From Neptunitalea lumnitzerae (GTDB lineage Bacteria; Bacteroidota; Bacteroidia; Flavobacteriales; Flavobacteriaceae): 64,000 bases of DNA. The position numbers were made by a program, and so were the translations under genes. A model generated the notes under the pieces. It saw only the letters and a list, made by a program, of their open reading frames with translations. It had not been told where the DNA came from and made no database searches. This document shows positions 1 to 8,917 of the stretch, one piece after another (position 1 is the stretch's first letter; each line of letters opens with the position of its first letter). Location of the stretch: assembly GCF_027924185.1 (NCBI RefSeq), contig NZ_BRVO01000001.1, positions 620,001-684,000 of the forward strand, written 5' to 3'.

Positions 1-462
1 ATGGAGGTCTAAAACAGTTAACCCAAAAACATTTTTATAAAAATGGCCTAGTAAAAACAGAATTAAAAAAGGAGTTAATGCAAACCCAAAGGTTTTATAT
101 AGTTCCATATTTAATCTAACATCGTAATAGGTATCATACAAGTTATCACGGGTGTTTAAGGTTACACTGTTTAAGCGTTTTAGAAATATGTGTAGTTTTG
201 TTAAGTAGTAAATACTAATACCGGTAAACAAACTGTACATAAGGTAAAATACGTTTGTTAATGTGTTTTCATATCGGTAAATAACGGGTATAAATCCCAA
301 GACTAAAATAGATAGTACCTGAAACCAAAGTTCTTTTTTAAGGTTTCTTTTAATTTTATCTAATGGTGTATTTGCCGATTGAATTTTGTCTAAGTTTTTG
401 GGTAGTTCTACATTCTTTGTATCATCCTTATCCCAAGCCGATTGTATATCTTTAAAATCCAT
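1..462 (-). CDS. Membrane protein paired with ECF sigma factor (partial)
   Basis: Reading frame open from an ATG at 460-462 down to the window edge: 154 codons with no stop, so the C-terminus is missing. The soluble N-terminus (about 45 residues, starting MDFKDIQSAWDK) is followed by three hydrophobic segments near residues 47-62, 70-87 and 127-143. Its start overlaps the end of the sigma-factor gene by 11 bases, so the two are co-transcribed and translationally coupled. A small membrane protein directly after an ECF sigma gene is often an anti-sigma factor. That role is inferred from position only; I see no zinc-binding anti-sigma motif. Confidence 0.75.
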   Translation of the reverse strand, partial: MDFKDIQSAWDKDDTKNVELPKNLDKIQSANTPLDKIKRNLKKELWFQVLSILVLGFIPVIYRYENTLTNVFYLMYSLFTGISIYYLTKLHIFLKRLNSVTLNTRDNLYDTYYDVRLNMELYKTFGFALTPFLILFLLGHFYKNVFGLTVLDLH

Positions 463-958
463 ACCCTTGATTTCTTATAAGTTCTTTTAATTTATCTTTT
501 GCTCTTTTCAATTTAACTCTAGCATTACCCTCAGAAATCCCAAGGTTTAAACCAATCTCTTTATGAGAGAACCCTTCTAATTGATAAAAAATAATGGCTT
601 TGTCAATTTTATTTAATTGGTGTACAGCTTTATAAAAATGAGTTAGCTGAAGTTCTTTTTCTTCAGTGTTTTCTGTGGTGTCTTTTACTTCTGGGGTTGT
701 TATTTGCGAGGTAGTTACTTTCCGTTTTTCCTTTTTTAAATATAGAATAGAAGTATTGACGGCAACCCTGTACATCCAAGTAGAAAACTGACTTTCACCT
801 CTAAATGAATCGTATGACTTCCAAAGCTGTAATACAATTTCCTGAAATAAATCTTCCTGATCTTCGGCATTGTCCATATAAATCTTAGAAACCTTGTATA
901 AGATTCCTTTGTGGTTTTCAATTTTTGCCAAAAATGCTGCTTCAGATTTCTGAGCCAT
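452..958 (-). CDS. RNA polymerase sigma factor, ECF (sigma-70 family)
   Basis: 168 residues, the usual ECF length. Region 2 spans roughly residues 15-80, with the region 2.2 core motif DLFQEIVLQLWKSYDSF and the region 2.3/2.4 motif FSTWMYRVAVNTSI. Region 4 (about 105-160) has a helix-turn-helix around GFSHKEIGLNLGISEGNARVKLKRAK, which contacts the -35 box. It redirects RNA polymerase to a dedicated regulon. The gene follows a strong terminator at 1025-1062 and overlaps the next gene by 11 bases. The inducing signal cannot be read from the sequence. Confidence 0.93.
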   Translation of the reverse strand: MAQKSEAAFLAKIENHKGILYKVSKIYMDNAEDQEDLFQEIVLQLWKSYDSFRGESQFSTWMYRVAVNTSILYLKKEKRKVTTSQITTPEVKDTTENTEEKELQLTHFYKAVHQLNKIDKAIIFYQLEGFSHKEIGLNLGISEGNARVKLKRAKDKLKELIRNQGYGF

Positions 959-1024
959 TCGTTTTTTTGAGTTATTACTTATCTTCCTTTTATCTAGTAG
1001 GTAAAGAGAAATTAAAAACGTTAC

Positions 1025-1062
1025 AAAAAAAAGGGATTCTAAAAAATTAGAATCCCTTTTTC
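1025..1062 (-). terminator. Rho-independent terminator, bidirectional form
   Basis: A perfect 9-bp stem (gggattcta at 1033-1041, tagaatccc at 1048-1056) with a 6-base loop, flanked by an A-run on the left and a T-run on the right. It lies 30 bases past the M1 peptidase stop codon and isolates the sigma-factor gene. Confidence 0.85.
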
Positions 1063-1091
1063 TATGGTTTTAAAATATTGTACAGTGTTAT

Positions 1092-2969
1092 TTATTCTGC
1101 ACTATAATCATTATTTTCTCTGTTTACATCGGCCATAAGTTCAGACGGATCTATGTGTATCGCTTTTATCTGAGCTTTTGGTTTTTGTAATGTAACATCA
1201 TATGTTGGGTATGCCCAAGGCCAATCTGTTAACGTTGTTTTTTTAAAGTCATACGGATTTGTTTTTCCGGCTCTCATCATACGTAACGGAATGTAGAAAT
1301 ATTCAGAAGTACCATCTGTATATTCAACTACTAGATCTATAGGCATTGGCATTAACCCAATTCTTTCTAAAGTTACTACGGTACTATTAGCATCTTCTGT
1401 AGCGGTAACTTCTTTAATACCATAATCAATGGTGTTGTTGGTTTCAATCCAATCTGTTAAATACCAATGAAGTTGTGCCCCACTAACTTTTTCTGCAGTT
1501 CTAATAAAGTCGTTTGGTGTAGGGTGCTTAAATTTAAAGTCTTCATAGTATTTTTTAAGAGTTTCTAATAGTTTATCCTCTCCTATAACATATTCTAATT
1601 GCGATAAGAATATTTTACCTTTTACATACGCATTAATAGAATATGCAAAGTTATACTCATATCTATCGGCATGTGTAGCAGCCGTTTGTGCTTTACCAGA
1701 TTGTACTAAGTAGTAGTATGCTCTGTACGATCCTTTAAAAGGTGTTTTACTGTTTTTACCACTTACTTCATTTTCTGCTAATGCAGAGATAAAAGAAGTA
1801 AATCCTTCATCCATCCAAGGGTGTTCAGCTTCGTTAGTAGCTAAGATATGCTGAAACCACGAGTGCGCCATTTCATGGGCAGTAGTACCAAATAAACCAT
1901 CGTAATTTTCACCACCAGTAATTAAGGTACACATAGCATACTCCATACCACCGTCTCCACCTTGAATAATAGAATATTGTTTCCAAGGGTACGGTCCTAC
2001 GTGTTTGCTGTAATACTCCATTAGCTTAGCAGCTTCTGGCTGTACTTTGGTCCAAGCATCTTTTACTTTTTCATCATCTTTAAATAAAAAGTGCATGGTA
2101 ACTCCGTTTTCTGTAACTAAGGAGTTATGGATATATTCAGGGTCTGCAGCCCATGTAAAATCATGTACATTAGGTGCTTTAAAATGCCAAGTATTTGTTT
2201 TACCTCTTCTTTTAACTTTGGTACCAGGTTTTTCATAACCATAACCAATTTCATCACCGTTTTGTAAATAACCAGTACCTCCTAAAATATAGTCTTTGTC
2301 AATGGTAATTTTAACATCAAAATCTCCCCAAACACCATGAAATTCTCTTGCAATGTATGGGTCTGCATGCCACCCTTCAAAGTCGTATTCTGCCATTTTT
2401 GGGTACCATTGCGTCATAGAAAGTGCTACACCATCTTTGTTATTTCTACCTGAGCGTCTTATTTGTACAGGTACTTGTCCGTCAAAATCCATTTCAAAAG
2501 TTGCAGTAGCCCCTGGTTGTAATGGTTTAGCAAGCGTAACCTCTAAAATAGTACCTGATACTTTATACGAAACAGCTTTACCATCTTGCTTTAAAGCATT
2601 TACTTTAATGTATCCTATTTCTTCAGGAGTTAATTTAGCAATTCTACTTTCGTATACAGGGTTCTCTTTAGTACCTAAGTTATTCACCATTCTAGAATCT
2701 GGATCTGCAATGTTTTGCAAGCGCACATCCATTTCACTACCCGGTTGAAACGCATTAAAGTATAAGTGATAGAATACTTTATTTAATACATCTGGAGAGT
2801 TGTTGGTGTATTTTAAGGTTTGTGTACCCTCATACTGATAGTTTTCTACATCCATTTTTATATCCATGGAGTAGTCTACATGCTGTTGCCAATAGGTACT
2901 ACTCTGTGCAAAAACGCCAAAGGTAATAAGCCCTATTAGGCAACTAAGACCAAAGCTTAATTTCTTCAT
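1092..2969 (-). CDS. M1 family zinc aminopeptidase
   Basis: 625 residues with a cleavable signal peptide (residues 1-21, ending VFAQ), so it is exported. The gluzincin zinc site is intact: HEMAHSW near residue 366 supplies two histidines and the catalytic glutamate, and MDEGF near 388 supplies the third zinc ligand at the M1 spacing. A GGMEYAM segment near 341 takes the place of the family GAMEN substrate-binding motif. The N-terminal half is the usual beta-rich domain. It probably trims N-terminal residues from peptides in the periplasm or at the cell surface. It stands alone between two terminators. The substitution in the exopeptidase motif makes the exact specificity uncertain. Confidence 0.92.
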   Translation of the reverse strand: MKKLSFGLSCLIGLITFGVFAQSSTYWQQHVDYSMDIKMDVENYQYEGTQTLKYTNNSPDVLNKVFYHLYFNAFQPGSEMDVRLQNIADPDSRMVNNLGTKENPVYESRIAKLTPEEIGYIKVNALKQDGKAVSYKVSGTILEVTLAKPLQPGATATFEMDFDGQVPVQIRRSGRNNKDGVALSMTQWYPKMAEYDFEGWHADPYIAREFHGVWGDFDVKITIDKDYILGGTGYLQNGDEIGYGYEKPGTKVKRRGKTNTWHFKAPNVHDFTWAADPEYIHNSLVTENGVTMHFLFKDDEKVKDAWTKVQPEAAKLMEYYSKHVGPYPWKQYSIIQGGDGGMEYAMCTLITGGENYDGLFGTTAHEMAHSWFQHILATNEAEHPWMDEGFTSFISALAENEVSGKNSKTPFKGSYRAYYYLVQSGKAQTAATHADRYEYNFAYSINAYVKGKIFLSQLEYVIGEDKLLETLKKYYEDFKFKHPTPNDFIRTAEKVSGAQLHWYLTDWIETNNTIDYGIKEVTATEDANSTVVTLERIGLMPMPIDLVVEYTDGTSEYFYIPLRMMRAGKTNPYDFKKTTLTDWPWAYPTYDVTLQKPKAQIKAIHIDPSELMADVNRENNDYSAE

Positions 2970-2994
2970 ATAATTAATTTAGTTTGTGTTAAAT

Positions 2995-3032
2995 AAAAAA
3001 AACCGCTTTTAAAAATATAAAAGCGGTTTTAA
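2995..3032 (-). terminator. Rho-independent terminator
   Basis: Stem aaaaccgctttt (2999-3010) pairs with aaaagcggtttt (3019-3030) across an 8-base loop. It lies just after the subtilase stop codon and separates that gene from the M1 peptidase gene. Confidence 0.85.
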
Positions 3033-3052
3033 GATTGCAAGATTTTCTTGCA

Positions 3053-4675
3053 TTATAGTTTTACTTTACCTGCATCTACTTGTGCAGCTAAAATAAGTGC
3101 GTTATAAGCATTTACCATTTTACCACTCTTAGATAGGTCGGCAAAATTAGCAGTATTTTCAGCATCACCACCAATGTAAACTTTCATATTTGGTGCTAAA
3201 CCAGACTGCATTAAAATTTGTTTTACTTGTGCAGCAGTTAATTTAGGGAAATAAGATCTTACTAAAGCAGCTACCCCAGCAGAAGCAGGAGACGCCATAG
3301 AAGTACCTTGTAAATATTTATACTTGTTACCAGGAATGGTAGCATAAATTTTTACCCCAGGAGAAAATACATCTACATTTGATTTACCGTAGTTAGAAAA
3401 AACCGCTACTAACTCAGGACCATACTCATAGTTTAACGCCCCAATGGTAATAAAATTGTCAGACATTTCAGGTCCGGTACCTATTGCATCTTGCGGATAA
3501 ACAGTTACCTCATCAAGGTTATAAGTATCGTTACCAGCAGCATTTACAATTAACACATCGTGCTCACCAGCATATTTAATAGCATCGTAAACCCATTCTG
3601 CATGCGGAGAAAATGCTTTACCAAAACTGGTATTAATTACTTTAGCACCATTGTCTACAGCATATCTAATACCTAAGGCAATATCTTTATCGTACTCATC
3701 ACCGTTTGGTACGGCTCTAACTGCCATAATTTCTACATTACTAGCAACACCGTTCATACCAATACCATTGTTTCTTTCAGCAGCAATAATACCAGCAACG
3801 TGTGTACCGTGTAAAGCTTCATCTGGCTCTGGACCAACTACATTGTTGTTACCATATTTGTTATCTGCAATATCATCTGGGTTATCCCCTAATATTTGTC
3901 TTGCATCAAAATCAACGTTTAAGTTATACTCAAGTTGATCAGCATAATGATCTACTCCACCTTTTACGTCTTCAATTAAGTCAGGAATATTATCAGAATA
4001 AGCGAACATTTGACCTAGAATGTTTACACTCTGTTTTACTTCAGGTGCTTCATCTTCTACCGCCATTACTTCTTCTTTGGTATAATCTTCTTTACCTAAT
4101 TTTTCAGATATAATAGCGTGTGCATTTTTAACAGCCGCTAAAAGACCTTCGTAGCGTTCTTTACTATTAACTGCATTTTCGTAATCAGCATCAAATGCTT
4201 TTTTAGCAGCTTTGTATTGTGCAGACCCGTCATCACCAGCCTTTACAATACGTGTCATTTCTAGATTTTCATTAACAATATCTCCTAAGAAATTCCATCC
4301 GTGAACATCATCAATAAATCCGTTTTTATCATCGTCAATTCCGTTACCAGGAATTTCGTCTTCATTAGTCCAAACAACATTTTTCAGATCTTCATGCTCA
4401 ATATCAACACCAGAGTCTACAACCCCAACAATTACTTTAGTTGGCTTTAAATCTTTTAATAATTCATAAGCTTTATCAACGCTCATACCAGGAATGGTAT
4501 CAGTAACCAAATCAAGGTGCATCCAATTTTCAAGTTGATCTTCAGTTAAATCAGCTTTCTTAGCAGAAACAGATGTAATATCACTAATTGGAGTGCTTGT
4601 AATTTTAGGTGCCCCACAGCTAGCAAGAATTAAAGCTGCTGTTGCAGTTAAAGCAATTGGTTTTATTATTCTCAT
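3053..4675 (-). CDS. S8 family serine peptidase (subtilase), lipoprotein
   Basis: 540 residues. The N-terminus has a lipobox (LILASCGAP, Cys about residue 20), so it should be anchored to a membrane by lipid. The catalytic triad is complete: Asp in VGVVDSGVD (about 88), His in HGTHVAGI (about 290) and Ser in GTSMASPASAG (about 459). The gap between Asp and His is about 150 residues longer than in plain subtilisins and carries a charged, partly helical insert. There is no obvious type IX sorting tail. It lies 9 bases downstream of the metallo-hydrolase gene and is probably co-transcribed with it. Substrate unknown. Confidence 0.93.
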   Translation of the reverse strand: MRIIKPIALTATAALILASCGAPKITSTPISDITSVSAKKADLTEDQLENWMHLDLVTDTIPGMSVDKAYELLKDLKPTKVIVGVVDSGVDIEHEDLKNVVWTNEDEIPGNGIDDDKNGFIDDVHGWNFLGDIVNENLEMTRIVKAGDDGSAQYKAAKKAFDADYENAVNSKERYEGLLAAVKNAHAIISEKLGKEDYTKEEVMAVEDEAPEVKQSVNILGQMFAYSDNIPDLIEDVKGGVDHYADQLEYNLNVDFDARQILGDNPDDIADNKYGNNNVVGPEPDEALHGTHVAGIIAAERNNGIGMNGVASNVEIMAVRAVPNGDEYDKDIALGIRYAVDNGAKVINTSFGKAFSPHAEWVYDAIKYAGEHDVLIVNAAGNDTYNLDEVTVYPQDAIGTGPEMSDNFITIGALNYEYGPELVAVFSNYGKSNVDVFSPGVKIYATIPGNKYKYLQGTSMASPASAGVAALVRSYFPKLTAAQVKQILMQSGLAPNMKVYIGGDAENTANFADLSKSGKMVNAYNALILAAQVDAGKVKL

Positions 4676-4684
4676 TACGTAATG

Positions 4685-5545
4685 TTAATTAAAAATTTCC
4701 TCAAATGTATGAATATCCTTTAATCTTACACCCTTTTCAGTGTGTTTTAATGTGCAAATTTCGTTAAAAGCATCGTGTTCTAATAAAATATAATACTCAT
4801 TATCAACGGCTTTGTTCAAAAAATCAGCTTTTTCGTCCATAGTAAGTAAGGGTCTGGTGTCATAGCCCATTACATACGGTAAAGGTATGTGCCCTACAGT
4901 AGGTAATAAATCGGCAGCAAAAACCAAGGTTTTTCCTTTATACTGAATATGCGGAATCATTTGTTTATCGGTATGCCCATTTGCAAACAGGATATCAAAA
5001 CCAAGTTCACTGTTTTTTAAAAAATCATTTTCGGGCATCGTAATATAGTTCAATTGTCCGCTTTCTTCCATAGGCATAATATTTTCTTTTAAGAAAGAAG
5101 CCTTTTCACGTGGGTTTGGTTTTACGGCCCATTCCCAATGGTCTTTATTGGTCCAGAATTTTGCATTTTTAAATGCAGGCTCATATCCGGTGCGGTCTTT
5201 ATTCCATTGTATGCAGCCCCCGCAATGGTCAAAATGCAGGTGTGTCATAAATACATCGGTAATATCATCTCTGTGGAAACCATGTTTTTGTAAAGAACCA
5301 TCTAAGGTATGGTCTCCCCACATATAATAATAACCAAAAAACTTATCACTTTGTTTGTTTCCCATTCCGGTGTCGATAAGAATAAGTCGGTCACCGTCTT
5401 CTATTAATAAACAACGTGCTGCCATATCAATCATGTTGTTGGCATCTGCAGGGTTAGTTCTGTTCCATATCGATTTTGGAACTACCCCAAACATAGCACC
5501 TCCGTCTAACTTAAAGTTTCCGGATTCTATGGTATATAATTTCAT
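4685..5545 (-). CDS. MBL-fold metallo-hydrolase
   Basis: 286 residues, no signal peptide. The metallo-beta-lactamase signature THLHFDHCGG (about residues 98-107) gives the HxHxDH zinc ligands. Further ligand positions are visible in NGHT (about 188), the Asp of FAADLLP and a late EHDAF. This layout resembles the lactonase/hydrolase branch rather than glyoxalase II or beta-lactamases. The substrate cannot be assigned. It is the first gene of a probable two-gene unit with the downstream subtilase. Confidence 0.88.
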   Translation of the reverse strand: MKLYTIESGNFKLDGGAMFGVVPKSIWNRTNPADANNMIDMAARCLLIEDGDRLILIDTGMGNKQSDKFFGYYYMWGDHTLDGSLQKHGFHRDDITDVFMTHLHFDHCGGCIQWNKDRTGYEPAFKNAKFWTNKDHWEWAVKPNPREKASFLKENIMPMEESGQLNYITMPENDFLKNSELGFDILFANGHTDKQMIPHIQYKGKTLVFAADLLPTVGHIPLPYVMGYDTRPLLTMDEKADFLNKAVDNEYYILLEHDAFNEICTLKHTEKGVRLKDIHTFEEIFN

Positions 5546-5674
5546 AAGAAATAACTGATTTAAGTATAATGAAGAAAATTTAATTTCTAATTAAATTAGT
5601 AAATGCAAAGTATGAAATACCTAATAAAAATTACCTGATTTTAAGATTTTATTAAGAATAGACCTGATAATTTT

Positions 5675-7912
5675 CTATACCTGATTTTCAGTTGAATATA
5701 CTTTAGATGAGGTTTCTATGCATACTTTTAAGCGTTTACCATAATCTAGCAAGGCTTTCAATTCTTTTACACCTGCAAGGCGTTCTTTTTTAAATATTAA
5801 AATACCTTTACCATTAGACTCAATATGGTAGTAGGGATTGCTTTCAAAAAAATGAACCAAATCATCTGTAAAGAATTCTTGAATTTCTAATTCGTTTTCA
5901 CCTTTTAAGTAAAAACGTTTAGAAAAATCTGTATGATCTTCAATAGGTATATCTTTAAACCCGGCAAAGGCATATACTTTTTCTATAAAACCTTCTTTAT
6001 CTAAAGTAAATGTAGGTATGTTGCACTGCGGTTTAATATGCAGCATAGTAGAGCGTATTACCTCTTTAGCAATAAATTCTCCTTCAGAGTATTCTACATC
6101 AAATACATGTATACCCGTTTCTATATTAGATAGTTGGTTACAAATATGATGTACTTGTTTGGTAGTAAAGTAATTAAAATGCTCTAAGAATTCTACTTCT
6201 TTACGTTTACGTGAATAATAATTAAGTAAATACTGAGCGGCAATTTCTTTTAGAAGCTTTTGTCTTTTGGTAAAATTAGGATCGCGCAACATTTTGGCAA
6301 CCGGTAATACTCTGCGTAATGCAAAGGGGTGTACAGAATCTGTGTTGTGCATGTCTAAGCCAGTAATATCAAAATTACCTCCTTTTTTAGAAAATAGGTC
6401 TTGATAATTATTAAGACTCTCCATGGTAGTGTGGTCTACAAATTCACACATAGAAAAATCTAAAATTACATCGGCTGTTTCAGGTATGGCCTCTAGCTTG
6501 TTTTTTAATTTGTAGTAATTTAAAAAGGTGCAGAAGTGTTTTACACTTATAAAATAGCTATCCTCTTTGTCTTCTTCTTCTTTAAACATCAGTACATTAG
6601 GTACAAACAAATACCTAAAAAAGAAACCAAAATTTCTTTTAATAAACATATGTATTATAAGCGTTACCAACACACCCATAAGAATGCCCGATATTAACCC
6701 AACTGTTAGGGTTACACTTAAAGTAACAAGAAAAATAATAAACTGTTCTTTTCCTATTAAGAGAATTTCTTTTGCGTTTAAGGGCGATGCTAATTTATAC
6801 CCGGTAAATACCAAAATAGCCATTAAAGCAGGTAGGGGTATACGGGTTAGTTGGGTACTAAACAATACAATAAATACCACCAAAAAGAAGGCATGGAAAA
6901 AGTTAGCCGACCGATTGCTACCACCGTTGTTTACATTTACCGAACTACGCGCAATAACCGTAACCACATTTAACCCACCTAAAAAACCACTGGCAATGGT
7001 AGCCAAGCCCAAAGCTTTAATATCTTTATTTACATTAGAACGCCTTTTTAATGGGTCTAATTTATCTACTGCTTTGATACTCAATAACGATTCAATGCTG
7101 GCGATAAGGGCAAGTGATACTACACTATCCCAAAACAGAAAACCGCTAATACCTGAAAAATCTGGTAAGTGAATATCGGCTATAATTTGGTTTACTTTGG
7201 GTATGTCATGAATCATATAATCTGGATGTATAAGATTATGAACACCTAAAACTAATTCGCAGTAATAACTAAAGCCTATAGAAAGTAAAACAATCCACAT
7301 AGGGGCGGGTATCATTTGCAAATACTTATTTCTAAGCTTAGGATAGATAATCATAATACCTAAACTAGCAACCCCTGCAATAGCTGCATAGGTTAAGCTA
7401 ACATCTGTATGATGAAAACTTTGGTAAATAGTATGTGGTATTTCTAGTAAATACGCGAGGTTATTATCTCTAACAATTTTGTGCCCTAGCATAATATGAA
7501 ACTGCTTACCAAGAATAATAAGTCCAATAGCGGCAAGCATACCTTGAATGGCAGAAGAAGGGAAGAAGTCTGAAATTCTACCCAAACGTAAAAACCCTAG
7601 TGCCATAAGCATTACCCCCGATACAACAATAGCTGCATACGTACCACTTAAACCTAAGGTGGTAATAGCAACAATTAGCACCCCAACCAAACCATTACCT
7701 GGCCCGGTTATGGTAACATTACTACCTCCAAATATAGATACTATTATACCTCCAACCACGGCGGTAATAATACCAGCAATAGGTGGGGCATCACTTGCCA
7801 TGGCTAAGCCTAAACCTAATGGCAATGCAATTAAGCTAACTACAAAACCAGAAAATATATTTTGCGGTAGGCTTTTTAAAAATGGTTGTATTTGTTTTTC
7901 TTTTGGGCTCAT
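5675..7912 (-). CDS. SulP family anion transporter with STAS domain and long C-terminal extension
   Basis: 745 residues. About 11-12 hydrophobic helices (residues 15-425) follow the SulP/SLC26 pattern, with the early motif FVVSLIALPLGLGLAMASDAPP. A STAS domain (about 440-560, including ADVILDFSMCEFVDHTTMESL) follows. Such proteins move sulfate, bicarbonate or related anions across the inner membrane. The last 180 or so residues are extra and look like a separate soluble domain (see findings). It starts 5 bases after the UspA gene and is surely co-transcribed with it. I cannot tell bicarbonate from sulfate; no carbonic anhydrase or sulfur gene is adjacent. Confidence 0.9.
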   Translation of the reverse strand: MSPKEKQIQPFLKSLPQNIFSGFVVSLIALPLGLGLAMASDAPPIAGIITAVVGGIIVSIFGGSNVTITGPGNGLVGVLIVAITTLGLSGTYAAIVVSGVMLMALGFLRLGRISDFFPSSAIQGMLAAIGLIILGKQFHIMLGHKIVRDNNLAYLLEIPHTIYQSFHHTDVSLTYAAIAGVASLGIMIIYPKLRNKYLQMIPAPMWIVLLSIGFSYYCELVLGVHNLIHPDYMIHDIPKVNQIIADIHLPDFSGISGFLFWDSVVSLALIASIESLLSIKAVDKLDPLKRRSNVNKDIKALGLATIASGFLGGLNVVTVIARSSVNVNNGGSNRSANFFHAFFLVVFIVLFSTQLTRIPLPALMAILVFTGYKLASPLNAKEILLIGKEQFIIFLVTLSVTLTVGLISGILMGVLVTLIIHMFIKRNFGFFFRYLFVPNVLMFKEEEDKEDSYFISVKHFCTFLNYYKLKNKLEAIPETADVILDFSMCEFVDHTTMESLNNYQDLFSKKGGNFDITGLDMHNTDSVHPFALRRVLPVAKMLRDPNFTKRQKLLKEIAAQYLLNYYSRKRKEVEFLEHFNYFTTKQVHHICNQLSNIETGIHVFDVEYSEGEFIAKEVIRSTMLHIKPQCNIPTFTLDKEGFIEKVYAFAGFKDIPIEDHTDFSKRFYLKGENELEIQEFFTDDLVHFFESNPYYHIESNGKGILIFKKERLAGVKELKALLDYGKRLKVCIETSSKVYSTENQV

Positions 7913-7917
7913 TGGTA

Positions 7918-8763
7918 TTATATAACTAGTACATCGGTTGGTAATTCTCTTAATATATACTCTAGGTCATGGGTAAAAAACCGATCCCAGAAGGTGTGTT
8001 TATCACTTCCATTCATTACTAATAAATCGGCTCGCATTAATTGCGCATAATGACCTATAGAATACCCGCTTTTACCAAATATAGATTGCGTTTTAATTTG
8101 TACGTTTTCTTTATAGGGTGCTGGTATGTCTTCTAATATTTGTTTTACGCGGTAGTCTTCTCGCAAACGTATTCGTTCTTTAACAATAGTAGCCTTTCTT
8201 AAGGTTTTATCGTCGTCTACTTTTACTTGTACCTGTTGTTGACTAATTTCTTCTACGATGGTAATTTTTTCTGCTTCTAAGGTATGCGATACATAAAAAG
8301 AGGCAGCAACAGTAGCACTGGTTTTGGGGCTACTTAAACCATTTACTACCACATGCTTACAAGGTACCCTGTGCACAGAGGGTTTTATAAGTAAAAGTAC
8401 AGAACAGTTGGCTTGTCTGGTAATTTTACGGGCTATAGAACCTACATAAAACTTTACTAGCTTTTCCCGCTTTAAGGCACCTAATACCAATAAATCTATT
8501 TTTTGTTGCTTAATGGTATCTAAAATAACTTCTACTGGGTTTCCTAATTCATACAAAACTTTGTAGTGAAGCTGTTCTTGTTTAAAGGGAGCTAAAATGC
8601 TTTTTAAAGTTTCTTCTTTTTGGGTAGTGCGCTTACCTACGTGCACTAAAATTAATTTGGCATTAAAGCGCAGCGCCAACCGTGAAGCCTCATAAATATT
8701 GGCCTTTAGATTTGGAGAAAAGGCAATTCCAATACCTATAGTATTAAAGTTAGTAGGTGTCAA
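7918..8763 (-). CDS. Universal stress protein, tandem UspA domains
   Basis: 281 residues made of two UspA-like halves (about 1-145 and 146-281). The first half opens with the alpha/beta motif TIGIGIAFSPN and has LLVLGALKREKLVKFYVGS, a UspA nucleotide-loop pattern of the GxxGxxxxxxxGS kind in weakened form. The second half ends RADLLVMNGSDKH. The start codon appears to be TTG; no ATG fits upstream. It probably senses nucleotides or stress and, given the gene pairing, may modulate the SulP transporter downstream. That link is inference. Confidence 0.87.
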   Translation of the reverse strand: MTPTNFNTIGIGIAFSPNLKANIYEASRLALRFNAKLILVHVGKRTTQKEETLKSILAPFKQEQLHYKVLYELGNPVEVILDTIKQQKIDLLVLGALKREKLVKFYVGSIARKITRQANCSVLLLIKPSVHRVPCKHVVVNGLSSPKTSATVAASFYVSHTLEAEKITIVEEISQQQVQVKVDDDKTLRKATIVKERIRLREDYRVKQILEDIPAPYKENVQIKTQSIFGKSGYSIGHYAQLMRADLLVMNGSDKHTFWDRFFTHDLEYILRELPTDVLVI

Positions 8764-8917
8764 TTTTTGCTTTTATTGTTAGTTAGTTGGTAATATAGTT
8801 AAAATTTCTAAAAAATGACTATATTAAGAGATTCAGGTGTGCAGTATAATTATATATTTTTTAACAAAAATGTAATTGTAAGCACCTATTTTAGTAGACT
8901 TAATCCAAAAAATACCT

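Noticed and set aside
5625-5690. Three copies of acctgat after the SulP gene
   Set aside because: Spacing is irregular (29 and 17 bases between starts), one copy is in the coding end, and such short AT-rich words recur by chance.
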